Source of the DNA: Chloroflexota bacterium | GTDB lineage: Bacteria; Chloroflexota; Dormibacteria; Aeolococcales; Aeolococcaceae | Length of the DNA stretch: 64,000 bases | NCBI GenBank assembly: GCA_005880985.1 | Contig: VBIQ01000014.1 | Span: 1-64,000 of the forward strand | Direction: 5' to 3' | Shown: positions 34,843-43,615 of the stretch, in pieces | How the letters are laid out: each line of letters begins with the position of its first letter | Position numbering within the stretch: position 1 is the first letter of the stretch | Position numbers and translations under genes: made by a program | The notes under the pieces: generated by a model | Database searches by the model: none | The model's input: only the letters and a program-made list of their open reading frames with translations | What the model was told of the DNA's origin: nothing

Positions 34843-35816
34843 CAATTCCAGGGCAGCGCGCTGCGCGCCGCCCAGTACGCCCGCGGCGGCTCGACCACCG
34901 GTTGGAGCTCGGCGTCGAGCTCGTCGGTGTACAGCACCGCGAGCGCTGCGAGGTTGGCCCGCAGCTGGGCGACGGTGGCGGCACCGCTGAGCACCACGCC
35001 CACCCACGGCCGGCTCAAGGCGGCGGCGATCGCCAGCGCGTCGGTCGTGACGCCCAGCCGAGAGGCGGCGTCGCGCAGCGGTTGCGGAACCTCGCCTCCG
35101 GCAAGCCGGCCGTTGGCCACTGCCTCCTTGACGATGACGGCCAGGCCGGCCGCGTGGGCAGCGGCCAGCGCCGGCTCGGCGCTCCGCTCGAGCAGGTTCC
35201 ACGTCGCCTGCACGCAGGCGAACAGCCTCCGGCCGCCGGGGTCCAGCTCCAGGGCGCGGCGCACCGCGACCGCCTGCTCCGCACCGGTGACGGTCAACCC
35301 GATCGCCAGCCCACCGTCACGCAGGCGTGCCAGCTCCGCGATCACGTCGGCGTCGTCGAGGACGCCGCTCTCGATCGTTGCCGAATGGATCTGCAACAGC
35401 TGCACATGGTCGCCGAGCAGCGCGCGACTCTCGGCGACCTGTCGCCGCAACGTCGAGACACTGAGGTCCTTCACCTCGTGCTGCGCGGCGTCGACCTTCC
35501 AGCCCGCGGTGTAGGTGTACCCCCACTTCGTGCCGATGGCCAGCGCCCCGCGGACAAGCCCGCGTCGCGCCAGCCATGACGCGAGGAACTGCTCGGCCAG
35601 TCCGTAGGAACGGGCGGCGTCGACGTAGCGGATCCCCGACTCCCACGCGGCGTCGAGGACCTCGTGGCAGCGGGTCTCCATGGCCGCGACGTCGCGGTGC
35701 AGCGGCATATCGCCGCCGTGGCCGATGGTGATGTAGCCGGGGCGGCCGAGCGCCGCCAGTCCGAGCCCGAGAGGGGAGACGAGCGCCGCGGTGCCGCCAA
35801 GGGGGCGAAGCTCCAT
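34842..35816 (-). CDS. Aldo/keto reductase-family oxidoreductase
   Basis: A 324-residue NADPH-dependent TIM-barrel reductase. The opening ELRPLGGTAALVSPLGLG, the catalytic Asp-Tyr region GIRYVDAARSYGLAEQFL and the Lys in IGTKWGY fit the AKR tetrad. A His is present in LLQIHSATI. The substrate is unknown. The ATG at 35816 is 9 bases from the divergent siroheme decarboxylase start, so their promoters must overlap each other's coding regions. Confidence 0.85.
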   Translation of the reverse strand: MELRPLGGTAALVSPLGLGLAALGRPGYITIGHGGDMPLHRDVAAMETRCHEVLDAAWESGIRYVDAARSYGLAEQFLASWLARRGLVRGALAIGTKWGYTYTAGWKVDAAQHEVKDLSVSTLRRQVAESRALLGDHVQLLQIHSATIESGVLDDADVIAELARLRDGGLAIGLTVTGAEQAVAVRRALELDPGGRRLFACVQATWNLLERSAEPALAAAHAAGLAVIVKEAVANGRLAGGEVPQPLRDAASRLGVTTDALAIAAALSRPWVGVVLSGAATVAQLRANLAALAVLYTDELDAELQPVVEPPRAYWAARSALPWN

Positions 35817-35825
35817 GGCGATAGA

Positions 35826-36881
35826 ATGACGGTCGTGCGCGACCTCGATCAGCTGGACCAGCAGCTTCTCAACCTCGTCCAGGCCGAATTCCCCGTGGCC
35901 CACGCGCCGTATGCCACGCTGGCGGAGCGGCTCGAGACCACCGAGGACGAGGTGCTCGCCCGGCTCGCCGCCCTGCGCGAGCGCCATGTGATCCGCCAGA
36001 TCTCGGCGATCTTCGACACCCGCAGCCTCGGCTACCAGTCGACGCTGGTGGCGATGCGCTTCGATGCCGCCGATCTCGAGCGTGGCGCCGCGGTGATCAG
36101 CGAGCATCCCGGCGTCTCTCACAACTACAAGCGCAATCACGACTTCAACCTCTGGTTCACCCTGGCGACCCCGCCCGGCAGCGACATCGATCGAACCCTG
36201 CAGCGCTTGCACGAGCTGAGTGGCGCGAAGGTGACGCGCAAGCTGCAGACGCTCAAGCTGTTCAAGATCGGGGTCAAGCTCGACATGACCGGTGAGAAGG
36301 ACGTCACCCGGCTCGAGGACCCCGACTACACCGGCATCCAGCGCGATTTCGCTCTGCAGTCACCGATCACGCCGCGCGATATCGCGGTGATCCGGGCGGT
36401 ACAGGACGACATGCCCCTGGTTCCGCACCCCTTCGAGGAGTGTGGCCGCCAGCAGGGCATGAGCGAGGCCGAGCTGTTCGCCGGCATGGCCGATCTGCAG
36501 ACGCGTGGCCACCTCCGCCGGGTCGCCGCCATCCTGCACCACCGCCGCGCCGGTTATGCTGCCAACGCCATGGCCGTGTTCGCCGTGCCCGAGGAGCGCG
36601 CGGAGGACCTGGGTCGCCGGGTTGCGGAGTTCGCCTCGGTCTCGCATTGCTACCAGCGGCCGGTCTACGAGGACTGGCGGTTCAACCTGTTCGCGATGAT
36701 CCACGGTCGCAAGGTGGGCGACTGCGAGCGGGTGGTGGAGGCGATCAAGGACGCCACCGGTCTCGACGACTACGCGGTGCTGTACTCGACCAAGGAGTAC
36801 AAGAAGACGCGCGTCCGCTATTTCACCACCGAGCTCGAGCAGTGGGAGGCGGAGCACATGGAGGCGGCACCCACCGCCTGA
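35826..36881 (+). CDS. Fused siroheme decarboxylase (AhbA-AhbB/NirD-NirL type)
   Basis: A 351-residue protein of two Lrp/AsnC-like halves. Half one (residues 5-155) has a winged helix (YATLAERLETTEDEVLARLAAL) and the marker HNYKRNHDFNLWFTLATP. Half two has a second winged helix and HCYQRPVYEDWRFNLFAMIHG. The paired H-(N/C)-Y-(K/Q)-R and (D/R)FNLW/F motifs are diagnostic of enzymes that decarboxylate siroheme to didecarboxysiroheme, for haem d1 or the alternative haem b pathway. In many organisms the halves are separate genes. No other haem gene is nearby. Confidence 0.87.
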   Translation: MTVVRDLDQLDQQLLNLVQAEFPVAHAPYATLAERLETTEDEVLARLAALRERHVIRQISAIFDTRSLGYQSTLVAMRFDAADLERGAAVISEHPGVSHNYKRNHDFNLWFTLATPPGSDIDRTLQRLHELSGAKVTRKLQTLKLFKIGVKLDMTGEKDVTRLEDPDYTGIQRDFALQSPITPRDIAVIRAVQDDMPLVPHPFEECGRQQGMSEAELFAGMADLQTRGHLRRVAAILHHRRAGYAANAMAVFAVPEERAEDLGRRVAEFASVSHCYQRPVYEDWRFNLFAMIHGRKVGDCERVVEAIKDATGLDDYAVLYSTKEYKKTRVRYFTTELEQWEAEHMEAAPTA

Positions 36882-36902
36882 GGGCCCCGCGAGGTGCCGC
36901 AG

Positions 36903-38078
36903 CTAGGCGGCGCAGTCCTGGGTGGAGGCGGCGGCGGTGCGGCCCATCCCAGCGTTGATGTCCGCCGAGATCTGCGGCATCGTCAGCGCGTACCCCTGAT
37001 TGGGGTCGACCGTGCTGGCGGCGAAGACCATGCCGATGACGCGTCCCTGCAGATCGACGACCGGGCCGCCGGAGTTGCCGGGAATCACCTGGGCGGAGAG
37101 CACCTCGATGTCACGGGTCACCAGGTTGTCGCCGTAGATGTTGCGACCCTGCGCCTGCTCGGTGCCGCGCACCGCCGCGGGGACCACCTGCTCACTGCCA
37201 CCGCCGGGATAGCCGACAACCGCTCCGGTGACACCGCGCGGCGGATCGATGCTCGTCCGCGGCAGCGCGTGCAGCCCAATACCTGGGACCCGGAGAACCG
37301 CGACGTCGACATTGGGGTCGAACAGGACCACGGTGGCGTCGTAGGTGTGCCCGTCGGGGGCCTGGACACTGACGGCCTGGCCGCCGGCGACGACGTGGGC
37401 ATTGGTGACCACGTAGTCGCTGCCCAGTGGCCACGACGAGCCCGCCTCAACGCCGCAGCCGCGGCTCAGCACCTTGGAGGTGACCTGCTGGGCGGCGCGG
37501 ACCCCCGGGGTGTCGACATTGGCGGGGATGGGGACCGGACCGAGGAGGGTGGGGGCCAGGCCGGCGAAGGGATTGGGGAAGCTCTGCCCGCGGAAGAGGG
37601 ACTGCAGCGAGCCGAGAAACGCCGGGGGGCGCGGCGCGATGTCGTCGAGGCCGCGAAGGATCGCCGAGTCACGGATCTCCTGGTCGAGAGTGACGAAGGG
37701 GCTGGCGGAGAAGACGAGCCCGAGATACCAGGCGCCGACGAGGACGCCGAGAGCGGCGAGCACAGCGCCGCCGGCTGTGTCGATGCTCGCCAGTCGCGAG
37801 CGCACGGTGACCATGCGCGCGCGGTACCCGACGGCAGTGCCGACGCCCTGGATCACGGCGACGACCGCCAGAAAGACGGCGGTGCCGATCAGCGACTGGG
37901 TGCCGGGGTGGTGTCCGGCGGTGTGCTTGGCGATGGCCGGCGCCACCGCGGCGCCCACGATCAGCCCGATGAGCAGGCCGAGCAGCGACAGGCCGACCCA
38001 GGTGAGACCGCGCCGCCAGCCGGACCCGATGGCGAGGACCAGGAGCAGCACGATGATGGCGTCCAGCACGTCGACCAT
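36903..38078 (-). CDS. marP: MarP-family membrane serine protease
   Basis: A 391-residue protein. Four transmembrane helices of the CvpA/colicin V-production type (residues 1-160) are followed by a periplasmic trypsin-like domain. The triad is visible: His in VVTNAHVVAGG, Asp in NVDVAVLRVPG, Ser in IPGNSGGPVVDL. Two Cys (SRGCGVE and TQDCAA) could form the regulatory disulphide known from the M. tuberculosis enzyme, which is needed for acid resistance. The ATG at 38078 is chosen as the start of the first helix. tRNA-Pro lies 100 bases upstream on the other strand. Confidence 0.9.
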   Translation of the reverse strand: MVDVLDAIIVLLLVLAIGSGWRRGLTWVGLSLLGLLIGLIVGAAVAPAIAKHTAGHHPGTQSLIGTAVFLAVVAVIQGVGTAVGYRARMVTVRSRLASIDTAGGAVLAALGVLVGAWYLGLVFSASPFVTLDQEIRDSAILRGLDDIAPRPPAFLGSLQSLFRGQSFPNPFAGLAPTLLGPVPIPANVDTPGVRAAQQVTSKVLSRGCGVEAGSSWPLGSDYVVTNAHVVAGGQAVSVQAPDGHTYDATVVLFDPNVDVAVLRVPGIGLHALPRTSIDPPRGVTGAVVGYPGGGSEQVVPAAVRGTEQAQGRNIYGDNLVTRDIEVLSAQVIPGNSGGPVVDLQGRVIGMVFAASTVDPNQGYALTMPQISADINAGMGRTAAASTQDCAA

Positions 38079-38180
38079 GGCGCGACAGTTTGGCGGGTGG
38101 GCCGGGGGCACCGTCCCGCGTATTGCAAACCGGTTGTCTCGGGGCCGCGGCGGGCCGCGGAGGCCCTATGCTGGCCGCCT

Positions 38181-38255
38181 CGGGGCGTGGCGCAGCGGTA
38201 GCGCACCTGGTTTGGGACCAGGGGGTCCCCGGTTCAAATCCGGGCGCCCCGACCA
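38181..38255 (+). tRNA. tRNA-Pro (anticodon TGG), intact, island integration site
   Basis: A 75-nt cloverleaf: acceptor CGGGGCG/CGCCCCG, D-stem GCGC/GCGC, anticodon stem CCTGG/CCAGG with loop TTTGGGA, T-stem CCCGG/CCGGG with TTCAAAT, and encoded CCA. The C1 start is normal for proline tRNA. Its last 47 bases belong to the 68-bp repeat that recurs at 58450, so the gene was reconstituted by an integration event. Confidence 0.97.
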
Positions 38256-38276
38256 CGACAAACTGATCATCGGTTG
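38209..38276 (+). repeat. attL: 68-bp direct repeat (tRNA-Pro 3' part plus 21 bp)
   Basis: Identical over all 68 bases to 58450-58517. It begins inside the anticodon arm of the tRNA (GGTTTGGGACCAGG), covers its 3' end and CCA, and continues 21 bases downstream to GATCATCGGTTG. Sequence diverges at once on both sides. This is the classic crossover region of tyrosine-recombinase islands. Confidence 0.92.
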
Positions 38277-38277
38277 T

Positions 38278-38296
38278 TGAACTCGGGCTGAGTTCA
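38278..38296. repeat. Palindrome near the left island end
   Basis: TGAACTC, five bases, GAGTTCA: perfect 7-bp arms just inside attL. A degenerate relative (TGAATTC, five bases, GAGTTCG) lies at 58415-58433 just inside attR, in the same orientation. They are candidate recombinase- or excisionase-binding sites. The 450 bases that follow, to 38753, contain no recognisable gene. Confidence 0.5.
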
Positions 38297-38753
38297 GGGG
38301 GAACCGCGGCGGAGTCGCTGTGGAGCCTCCGCGGAAAATGCCGAGCCAGTAGGCCTGTGAGCGGGTCTCGCCTTCAGCGCACCGGCTGAATGCCGGCGAT
38401 GGAGGCCACGGCACCTCGAGTACAAGGACCATCACGTCGGCCATCTGCACCAAGCAAGGAGATGACATTCGACCCTGGTCGCGAGCAGGGCCGGCGACGA
38501 CAATACGAATGTCTTCGATACGAGGGCTCGGGGGCCCTCCAGAATAGGGAATCGGTGGGAGACCTGTCCGAGACCGCGTCGTCCCAAGAACGACAGAGAA
38601 ACAGGCGAGCTGTGATCCGGACCGGCTCCCACCGGCCCCTGAGATGACCTTGGACTAGCCAGCGTCCGTGCTGGCCCCCCGCGGTCTCTTCCGCGCCCGC
38701 GTCACCGCTGCCCGGTTCCTCTGATCCCGGTACTGCCATGACCGAAGTCCCCC

Positions 38754-39137
38754 CTATGCCACCAGTTGGTCGGCGAGATGATGACCCACGATCCGCGGAT
38801 CGTCGCGGTACAGGGCTCGGGCCATGACTACCTGGTTCTGCAGATCCTCGAGCGCTCGCTGAAGAGCTGGTCCAGGAGAGTCGCCCAGGCTTCCGTAGAG
38901 CCGCAGCATCGGCGCGAGCCGTTGTGCTTCAAGGAGCACCTCGTGACCCAGTCCGCGCGGGGCTGCTCGAATCGCGTCGGACACGCTGAGTCGCCAGCGC
39001 CATTTCCCGTCGATCAGCCACCAACCCAAGCCCACTCGCCAGTCCTGTTCCAGGTGCAAGGAGCTGCCATTCGCGCAGACGACGTCGACGCTTCCCATCA
39101 CGTGTTGAGGCACAAGCGACTTCAGGTCGGCGTTCAT
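38754..39137 (-). CDS. Hypothetical protein, 127 residues
   Basis: The ATG at 39137 begins MNADLKSLVPQHVMGSVD; the protein continues with a beta segment (ANGSSLHLEQDWRVGLGWWL) and C-terminal helices (GLGHEVLLEAQRLAPMLRL). No family is recognised and no membrane segment is present. It lies 40 bases downstream of the uspA stop in the same direction, so it may be the last gene of that transcript. Confidence 0.5.
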   Translation of the reverse strand: MNADLKSLVPQHVMGSVDVVCANGSSLHLEQDWRVGLGWWLIDGKWRWRLSVSDAIRAAPRGLGHEVLLEAQRLAPMLRLYGSLGDSPGPALQRALEDLQNQVVMARALYRDDPRIVGHHLADQLVA

Positions 39138-39177
39138 GACGCGGTCTGTCGCTTGATCGCGGCGACGATCCACTACC

Positions 39178-39678
39178 TCAGACCACCGCCGGCGCGAGGG
39201 CAGCGGTACGTGGAGCCTGCTTGACCTCACTGGGAGGAAGCGGGACGACGATGACCGGGAGTGACGAGTGATGAGTCAGCGCGTGGCTGGTGCTGCCCAG
39301 GAAGAATTCGCCCAGGCCGTGTAGCCCGCGTGTCCCGACGATGAGGAGTTGAGCGCCGACCTCGGTGGCCACCTCACTGAGAGCCGTGGGTGCCGACCCG
39401 GTCACGACGCGTGACTGCCAGGGGACGCGGGCTTCGGCCAGCGGCGCGCCGAACTCCTCGCGCACCCTTGTCTCGAGCGCCGCGCGCGTCTCATCGATCA
39501 CGCCCTGGGGCGTATAGGTCATGTAGCCGCCGGCGGACGCCATCAACGGCGGAAAAGGTCCCGCAACGTGGACAAGAACGACCTTGGCGTTCAGTTGCCG
39601 AGCGAGCTGTGCCGCAAACGCGACCGCGTGCTGGGCGTGGTCCGATCCGTCCGTCCCGACGATAAGTGTCTTGATCAT
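39178..39678 (-). CDS. Universal stress protein (UspA superfamily, ATP-binding type)
   Basis: A 166-residue single Usp domain. It opens IKTLIVGTDGSDHAQHAVAF and has the ATP-binding signature G-x2-G-x9-G-S in VGTRGLHGLGEFFLGSTSHA, followed by LPVIVVPLP. Many Usp proteins of this type belong to the DosR regulon in mycobacteria. The ATG at 39678 (AAGGAG 9 bases upstream) is preferred to GTG 39684. A DosR-like palindrome lies 125 bases upstream at 39803. A second, broken copy of this gene's 5' end is at 42391-42609. Confidence 0.92.
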   Translation of the reverse strand: MIKTLIVGTDGSDHAQHAVAFAAQLARQLNAKVVLVHVAGPFPPLMASAGGYMTYTPQGVIDETRAALETRVREEFGAPLAEARVPWQSRVVTGSAPTALSEVATEVGAQLLIVGTRGLHGLGEFFLGSTSHALTHHSSLPVIVVPLPPSEVKQAPRTAALAPAVV

Positions 39679-39802
39679 GGTCACGGTCTCCTTAGATCCA
39701 GGTTGTCGTCATGGGCGGCCGCACTGTCTACTCGCCCGACCCGCAATACGCTCACTCTGCGGATCCCGCGGCATCGACGCCAGGGCCGAAGGCACGTGCC
39801 GT

Positions 39803-39822
39803 GGGAGGACGAATGTCCCGGG
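39803..39822. promoter_or_regulatory. Candidate DevR/DosR box upstream of uspA
   Basis: GGGAGGACGAATGTCCCGGG matches 13 of 20 positions of the mycobacterial consensus TTSGGGACTWWAGTCCCSAA. The GGAC-N4-GTCC core is perfect. It sits in the gap between the MMPL stop and uspA. Confidence 0.45.
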
Positions 39823-39825
39823 CTG

Positions 39826-42081
39826 TCAGGCGACCGGCACTGGCTCGCGCTCTGCCAAACCTTGAGGTAGAGGCAGGGCCGCTGGGCTGACGGGCGCAGG
39901 CTCGTAGCCCACGCGCGGCAGCCACTCGAGCCAGCGCGGCAGGTACCAGTTCCATTCTCCGAGCAGCTTCATCGTCGCTGGCAGGAGCACGGCGCGGATG
40001 ACCGTGGCATCGATGAAGATCGCCACAGCCAGACCGATGCCCATCTGTTTGATGTCGAGACTGTGCAGCGTCGCGAAGATGGCGAAGACCGCCACCATGA
40101 CGATCGCTGCGCTGGTTACCACGCTCGCGGTGCCCTTGATCCCCTGGGCGACGGCTTCACTGGTTCTCATGCCTCCGTCGACCAGCTCCTTGACCCGGCT
40201 GAGGATGAAGACGTGATAGTCCATCGACAGGCCGAAGAGGATGACGAAGAGGAACAGGGGCAGCCATGAGGCGATAGCGCCGTTTGAGTGGAAGTTGAGA
40301 ATCCCTTCCGCCCACGAGTGCTGGAAGATCAGGACCAGCACCCCGTAGGCGGCGGCGACAGAGAGCAGGTTGAGGAGGACGGCCTTTATGGGGATGACGA
40401 TCGAGCGGAAGCTCACCAGCAGCAGGACGAAGGCTAAGAGGATGACGAAACCGAAGACCAGCGGCGCGTGACTCTTGATGGTGTCGTTGAAGTCGGCGGT
40501 CCCCGCCGTCTCCCCGGTGACCGCGACCGTCGTCCCGCTCACCGCGCCGATGGTCTGCGGGATGACGCGTGAGCGCAGCGTGTCCAGCGCCTGCTTGGAC
40601 GCGTCGTTGGCACCGTTGCCTTGGAGGGGGATGGACACCGAGGCCACCGTTCGGTCCGAGCTCGTTCTCACGCCGATCGGCGGGGTCATCTGTCCGGACG
40701 CGAGCGCCGCGTCCTCCAGCGCCGAGATACCCCGCTGGACGTCGAGGGCGGTCACGTCACTCGCCTGGACAATCACTTCCGCCGGGGTCTGAGAACCGGG
40801 GAAAGCCTGCTGGATATGGTCGTAGGTGCGGATGATGGCGATGTCCTTGGGCAGGTCGGTGAAGCTGAGCAACTGGGTGTGCAGCGACAGCGCCGGAATC
40901 GCGAGCGCAACCAGCGCGCCGCCCGCGAGCACAGCGAAGAGAGCCGGGCGCCGCAGCACGCGGTCGACGATGAATGACCACATCCGCGGCGTCGGCGTCT
41001 GACCGAGCCGGTGTCCCAGGAACGGGATGCGACCCTTGTTGACGCGGTCACCGAGCTTCGAGAGCACGGCCGGCAGCACGGTCAGCGACCCTATCAGCGC
41101 CACGGCGACCATGAGCATCGAGCCGAGCGCGATCGAGGTGAAGACCGCAGAGCCGGTGAGAAGCATGCCGGACATCGCGATCAGTACGGTCAGGCCCGAG
41201 ATGAGAACCGCCTGCCCGGACGTCGCGGCGCTTTTGAACAAGGCTTCTCGATGGGAGAGGCCCTTCGCCCTCTCCTCCCGTTCGCGGCGGATGTAGAAGA
41301 GCGAGTAGTCGACGCCGACCGCCATGCCGATCAACAGGATGACGGAATTCGTCGCGTCCGGGGCCGGCACCAGGTGGCTGACCAGCGCGGCGAGGCCGGT
41401 GGTGGCCAGCACACTGGAGATCGCGAGCAGAACAGGTACTCCCGCTGCGAGCAGGGCGCCGAAGGCGATGAGGAGGATGACCAGCGTGATCGGCACCGAG
41501 GTGACTTCGGCACGCTGGAAGTCTTTGGCGACGGTGCTGTTCAGTTCGTGGGTCGCGCTGGCGAATCCGAACTGTGCCACAGTCAGCTGCGGGTGGGTTG
41601 TCTGCACCGCAGCCACCGCGGACAGGATCGGCGCCACCTTATCGGCCGCGTCGTTGCGCTTGCCGCGAATCTGGAACTGGACAAGGGCCGAGTGGTGGTC
41701 CCGTGAGACCTGCCCGCCGTTGGCGGCGTCCAGCGGCGAGCGAAGCCCGGTGACGTCGTGCTGTCTCGACAACGCATCCATCACATCGCCCACGCCCGCT
41801 TGGAAAGCGGTGTCAGATACCGTGAGCGTCGGCGACTGCACCAGCACGCTCTCATCGGCCGGCGCCTGGAAGTCAGCCCTGTCGAGCATCCGTTGCGCCG
41901 CGGCTGATTGGCCCGTCCCATAGTCGACGTCGCGCATCTTCTGTGTGCCCACGGCGATGCCGATGACGATCGCCACTATTGCGAAGACGGCCCAACCAGC
42001 GACGGCGAGTCTCCAGTGGGTGGCGCTCCACCGCCCGGCGCGCCCCGCCAGCGGGCGAGAATTGTTGCCTGCCTTCATCAC
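39826..42081 (-). CDS. MMPL-family (RND-type) membrane transporter
   Basis: A 751-residue transporter of the same family as the gene at 23209 but clearly divergent from it. It has the N-terminal helix HWRLAVAGWAVFAIVAIVIG, the first repeat signature GMAVGVDYSLFYIRREREERAKG and the second FGLSMDYHVFILSRVKELVDGG. These carriers export lipids or drugs with proton coupling. It starts at ATG 42081 or 42078. It is the only transporter in the island. Its substrate is unknown; whether it belongs to the DevR regulon is open, since only weak box-like sequence precedes it. Confidence 0.9.
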   Translation of the reverse strand: MMKAGNNSRPLAGRAGRWSATHWRLAVAGWAVFAIVAIVIGIAVGTQKMRDVDYGTGQSAAAQRMLDRADFQAPADESVLVQSPTLTVSDTAFQAGVGDVMDALSRQHDVTGLRSPLDAANGGQVSRDHHSALVQFQIRGKRNDAADKVAPILSAVAAVQTTHPQLTVAQFGFASATHELNSTVAKDFQRAEVTSVPITLVILLIAFGALLAAGVPVLLAISSVLATTGLAALVSHLVPAPDATNSVILLIGMAVGVDYSLFYIRREREERAKGLSHREALFKSAATSGQAVLISGLTVLIAMSGMLLTGSAVFTSIALGSMLMVAVALIGSLTVLPAVLSKLGDRVNKGRIPFLGHRLGQTPTPRMWSFIVDRVLRRPALFAVLAGGALVALAIPALSLHTQLLSFTDLPKDIAIIRTYDHIQQAFPGSQTPAEVIVQASDVTALDVQRGISALEDAALASGQMTPPIGVRTSSDRTVASVSIPLQGNGANDASKQALDTLRSRVIPQTIGAVSGTTVAVTGETAGTADFNDTIKSHAPLVFGFVILLAFVLLLVSFRSIVIPIKAVLLNLLSVAAAYGVLVLIFQHSWAEGILNFHSNGAIASWLPLFLFVILFGLSMDYHVFILSRVKELVDGGMRTSEAVAQGIKGTASVVTSAAIVMVAVFAIFATLHSLDIKQMGIGLAVAIFIDATVIRAVLLPATMKLLGEWNWYLPRWLEWLPRVGYEPAPVSPAALPLPQGLAEREPVPVA

Positions 42082-42206
42082 CGCTGATCCATCCTGGAAG
42101 CAGCGGAGGGCTGCGGCCAGGGCCGATGGTGGTGGAAGACCAGGGCCGAAAGTCAGTCAGGTGCGGTGGTCGAGGCTTGCGCGCAGCTGGAGCGGCGCTG
42201 GGAGAT

Positions 42207-42257
42207 TGACCGCTACGTCCGGGCCCCGCCGCCGGCTGCCTGCTCCGCGTAGTAGCG
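42207..42257 (-). pseudogene. Duplicated 3' end of the membrane gene at 43616
   Basis: About 51 bp matching 43610-43660 with two mismatches. It encodes the last residues (RRYYAEQAAG) and stop of the cytochrome-associated protein. It directly abuts the PNPOx fragment at 42258, forming part of a mosaic. Confidence 0.75.
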
Positions 42258-42388
42258 TCCCCGAGACAGGCCGTTATCCCGGCCGCATGCCTGTGCGAGG
42301 CTGATCGTCCCAGGATTGTCGGTGGCGTCTCCCGTCACGGGTCAGGGGTCCCCCCGCTCCGGAGTCAAGGCGCGGAGTCAGAGGCTTG
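42258..42388 (+). pseudogene. Duplicated 3' end of the PNPOx-like gene plus its downstream region
   Basis: 131 bp, nearly 90% identical to 58262-58392. It includes the codons for TGRYPG-x-MPVRG and the stop of the gene at 57859, followed by the same downstream sequence (TTGTCGGTGGCGTCTCCCGT). No 5' part of the gene is present. Confidence 0.8.
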
Positions 42389-42390
42389 TG

Positions 42391-42609
42391 GACGCCATCA
42401 ATGTCGGGAAAAGGTGCCGCAATGTGGACAAGACAACCTCGGCGTTCAGTTGCCGAGCGAGTTGTGCCGCAAAACCGCGACGGCGTGCTGGGCGTGATCT
42501 GATCCGGCCGTCCCGACGATGAGTGTCTTGATCATGATCACCGCCTCCTCAATCCAGGTTGCACAGCGGTGTCGTCATAGCGAGCGAGCGGCGCCGTCTA
42601 CTCGTCCGG
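42391..42609 (-). pseudogene. Duplicated 5' end of uspA with its leader
   Basis: About 219 bp matching 39536 onwards: the first 45 or so codons of uspA on the minus strand plus its ribosome site and upstream region. Small indels disrupt the frame (for example AAGACAACC against AAGAACGACC). It is a truncated, non-functional copy. Confidence 0.8.
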
Positions 42610-42655
42610 ATCCACCGGCCGGGCGCCGCAGACGGGCTCAGCCGGGCGCCACTGG

Positions 42656-43420
42656 TCACGGCACCGTGACCACTGTCCACATGCCCGCCTTGTAGTGGCC
42701 GGGCAGGTTGCACAGGAACGCATAGGTGCCGGGCTCGGAGAGGTCCACCTGGCGGGCCTGGTCCTTTGTCGGGTCGATGTTTTCGCCGTCGCTGATCTTG
42801 TTGATTCCGGGCGCGTCCTCGTTGACGTTACCGTCGGGGCCCAGGGGCAGATTGGCCGGATCGATCGACGCCGCCGGGTGGAAGACGAGCAGCTCGTGCT
42901 GGACGGCTCCGGCGTTCTTTACCTCGAGGCTCTTGATGCCCTTGCTGATGTTGGTCGTAGGTAGGACGACCTTGTAGTCCGACAGGGTGGCTTGAACATT
43001 GGGGGCGGTGAGGAGCCCACCGGAAGCCGCGGCCGGCGGCTTCGCCGGAGCAGTGGCGGTAGCCTTCGTCGTAGTCGTAGAGGTGGAGCTGTGATTCGTG
43101 ACGGCCAACACCACGAGCGTTGCGGCGGTGGCACCGACGGCCGCGCCCATCAGCGCGACCAGGGCTCCGAGGGTCCACACCGACCGCCTGGCTGGAGGCA
43201 GCGAGGGGATCGGACACGAATCGGCGTCGGGCGCCACGGCGAGGCGCCACGGTGGGGCACCGCCTGCCGCCTTGGGCGCGAGCGTCTTGCCGGCGCACGG
43301 GACGACGTCGCCCCAGGAGACGAGCGGGCAGTGCCCGAGCTCGTCAGGCCCCGTGCATTCTTCTACCTTGGTATGACCGTTCTTCTCGATTACGAGGAGC
43401 GCATCCTCCGGCTTTTTCAT
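42656..43420 (-). CDS. Cytoplasmic four-Cys domain, membrane helix, exported cupredoxin fusion
   Basis: A 254-residue three-part protein. Residues 1-72 form a small domain with C-x8-C-x10-C-x26-C spacing (ECTGPDELGHCP, VVPCAGK, DSCP), shared with the 79-residue protein at 57393. A transmembrane helix (LGALVALMGAAVGATAATLVV) and a Thr/Ala linker follow. The rest is a plastocyanin-like cupredoxin: His in VQHELLVF and the C-x4-H-x4-M copper loop in FLCNLPGHYKAGMW. It probably carries electrons outside the membrane for the adjacent cytochrome b. ATG 43420 is chosen by alignment with the 57393 protein; 43450 is possible. Confidence 0.8.
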   Translation of the reverse strand: MKKPEDALLVIEKNGHTKVEECTGPDELGHCPLVSWGDVVPCAGKTLAPKAAGGAPPWRLAVAPDADSCPIPSLPPARRSVWTLGALVALMGAAVGATAATLVVLAVTNHSSTSTTTTKATATAPAKPPAAASGGLLTAPNVQATLSDYKVVLPTTNISKGIKSLEVKNAGAVQHELLVFHPAASIDPANLPLGPDGNVNEDAPGINKISDGENIDPTKDQARQVDLSEPGTYAFLCNLPGHYKAGMWTVVTVP

Positions 43421-43480
43421 ACAGGGCATTGTCGAGGCGTCTCTCGACATGGCAAAGAGCAGAAGGTCCCGAGCTGTCGA

Positions 43481-43493
43481 GGGACTAAGTCCC
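43481..43493. promoter_or_regulatory. DosR-like palindrome upstream of the cupredoxin gene
   Basis: GGGACTAAGTCCC is a perfect palindrome about 60 bases before the cupredoxin start. It equals the DosR core with one base missing in the spacer (3 instead of 4 between GGGAC and GTCCC), so binding by DevR is uncertain. Confidence 0.4.
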
Positions 43494-43615
43494 TCCGCTC
43501 AGGGCTCAGCCCAGGCCCGTCGAGCGAGCTTCCTCTCAGCTCTGCCCGTAGGCGGGAGAGAGCGCACCGGCCACCGTGTCAGCTACGAAGGACGAAGGCC
43601 TCCGGCTGTTGATCG

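Noticed and set aside
36894-38201. 435-codon plus-strand frame over marP
   Set aside because: The minus strand encodes a complete protease with triad and membrane helices; the plus frame is Gly/Asp-rich without motifs.
42140-42159. Possible DosR box (GGGCCGAAAGTCAG) upstream of the island MMPL gene
   Set aside because: Only 11 of 20 consensus positions and the right half-site is wrong.
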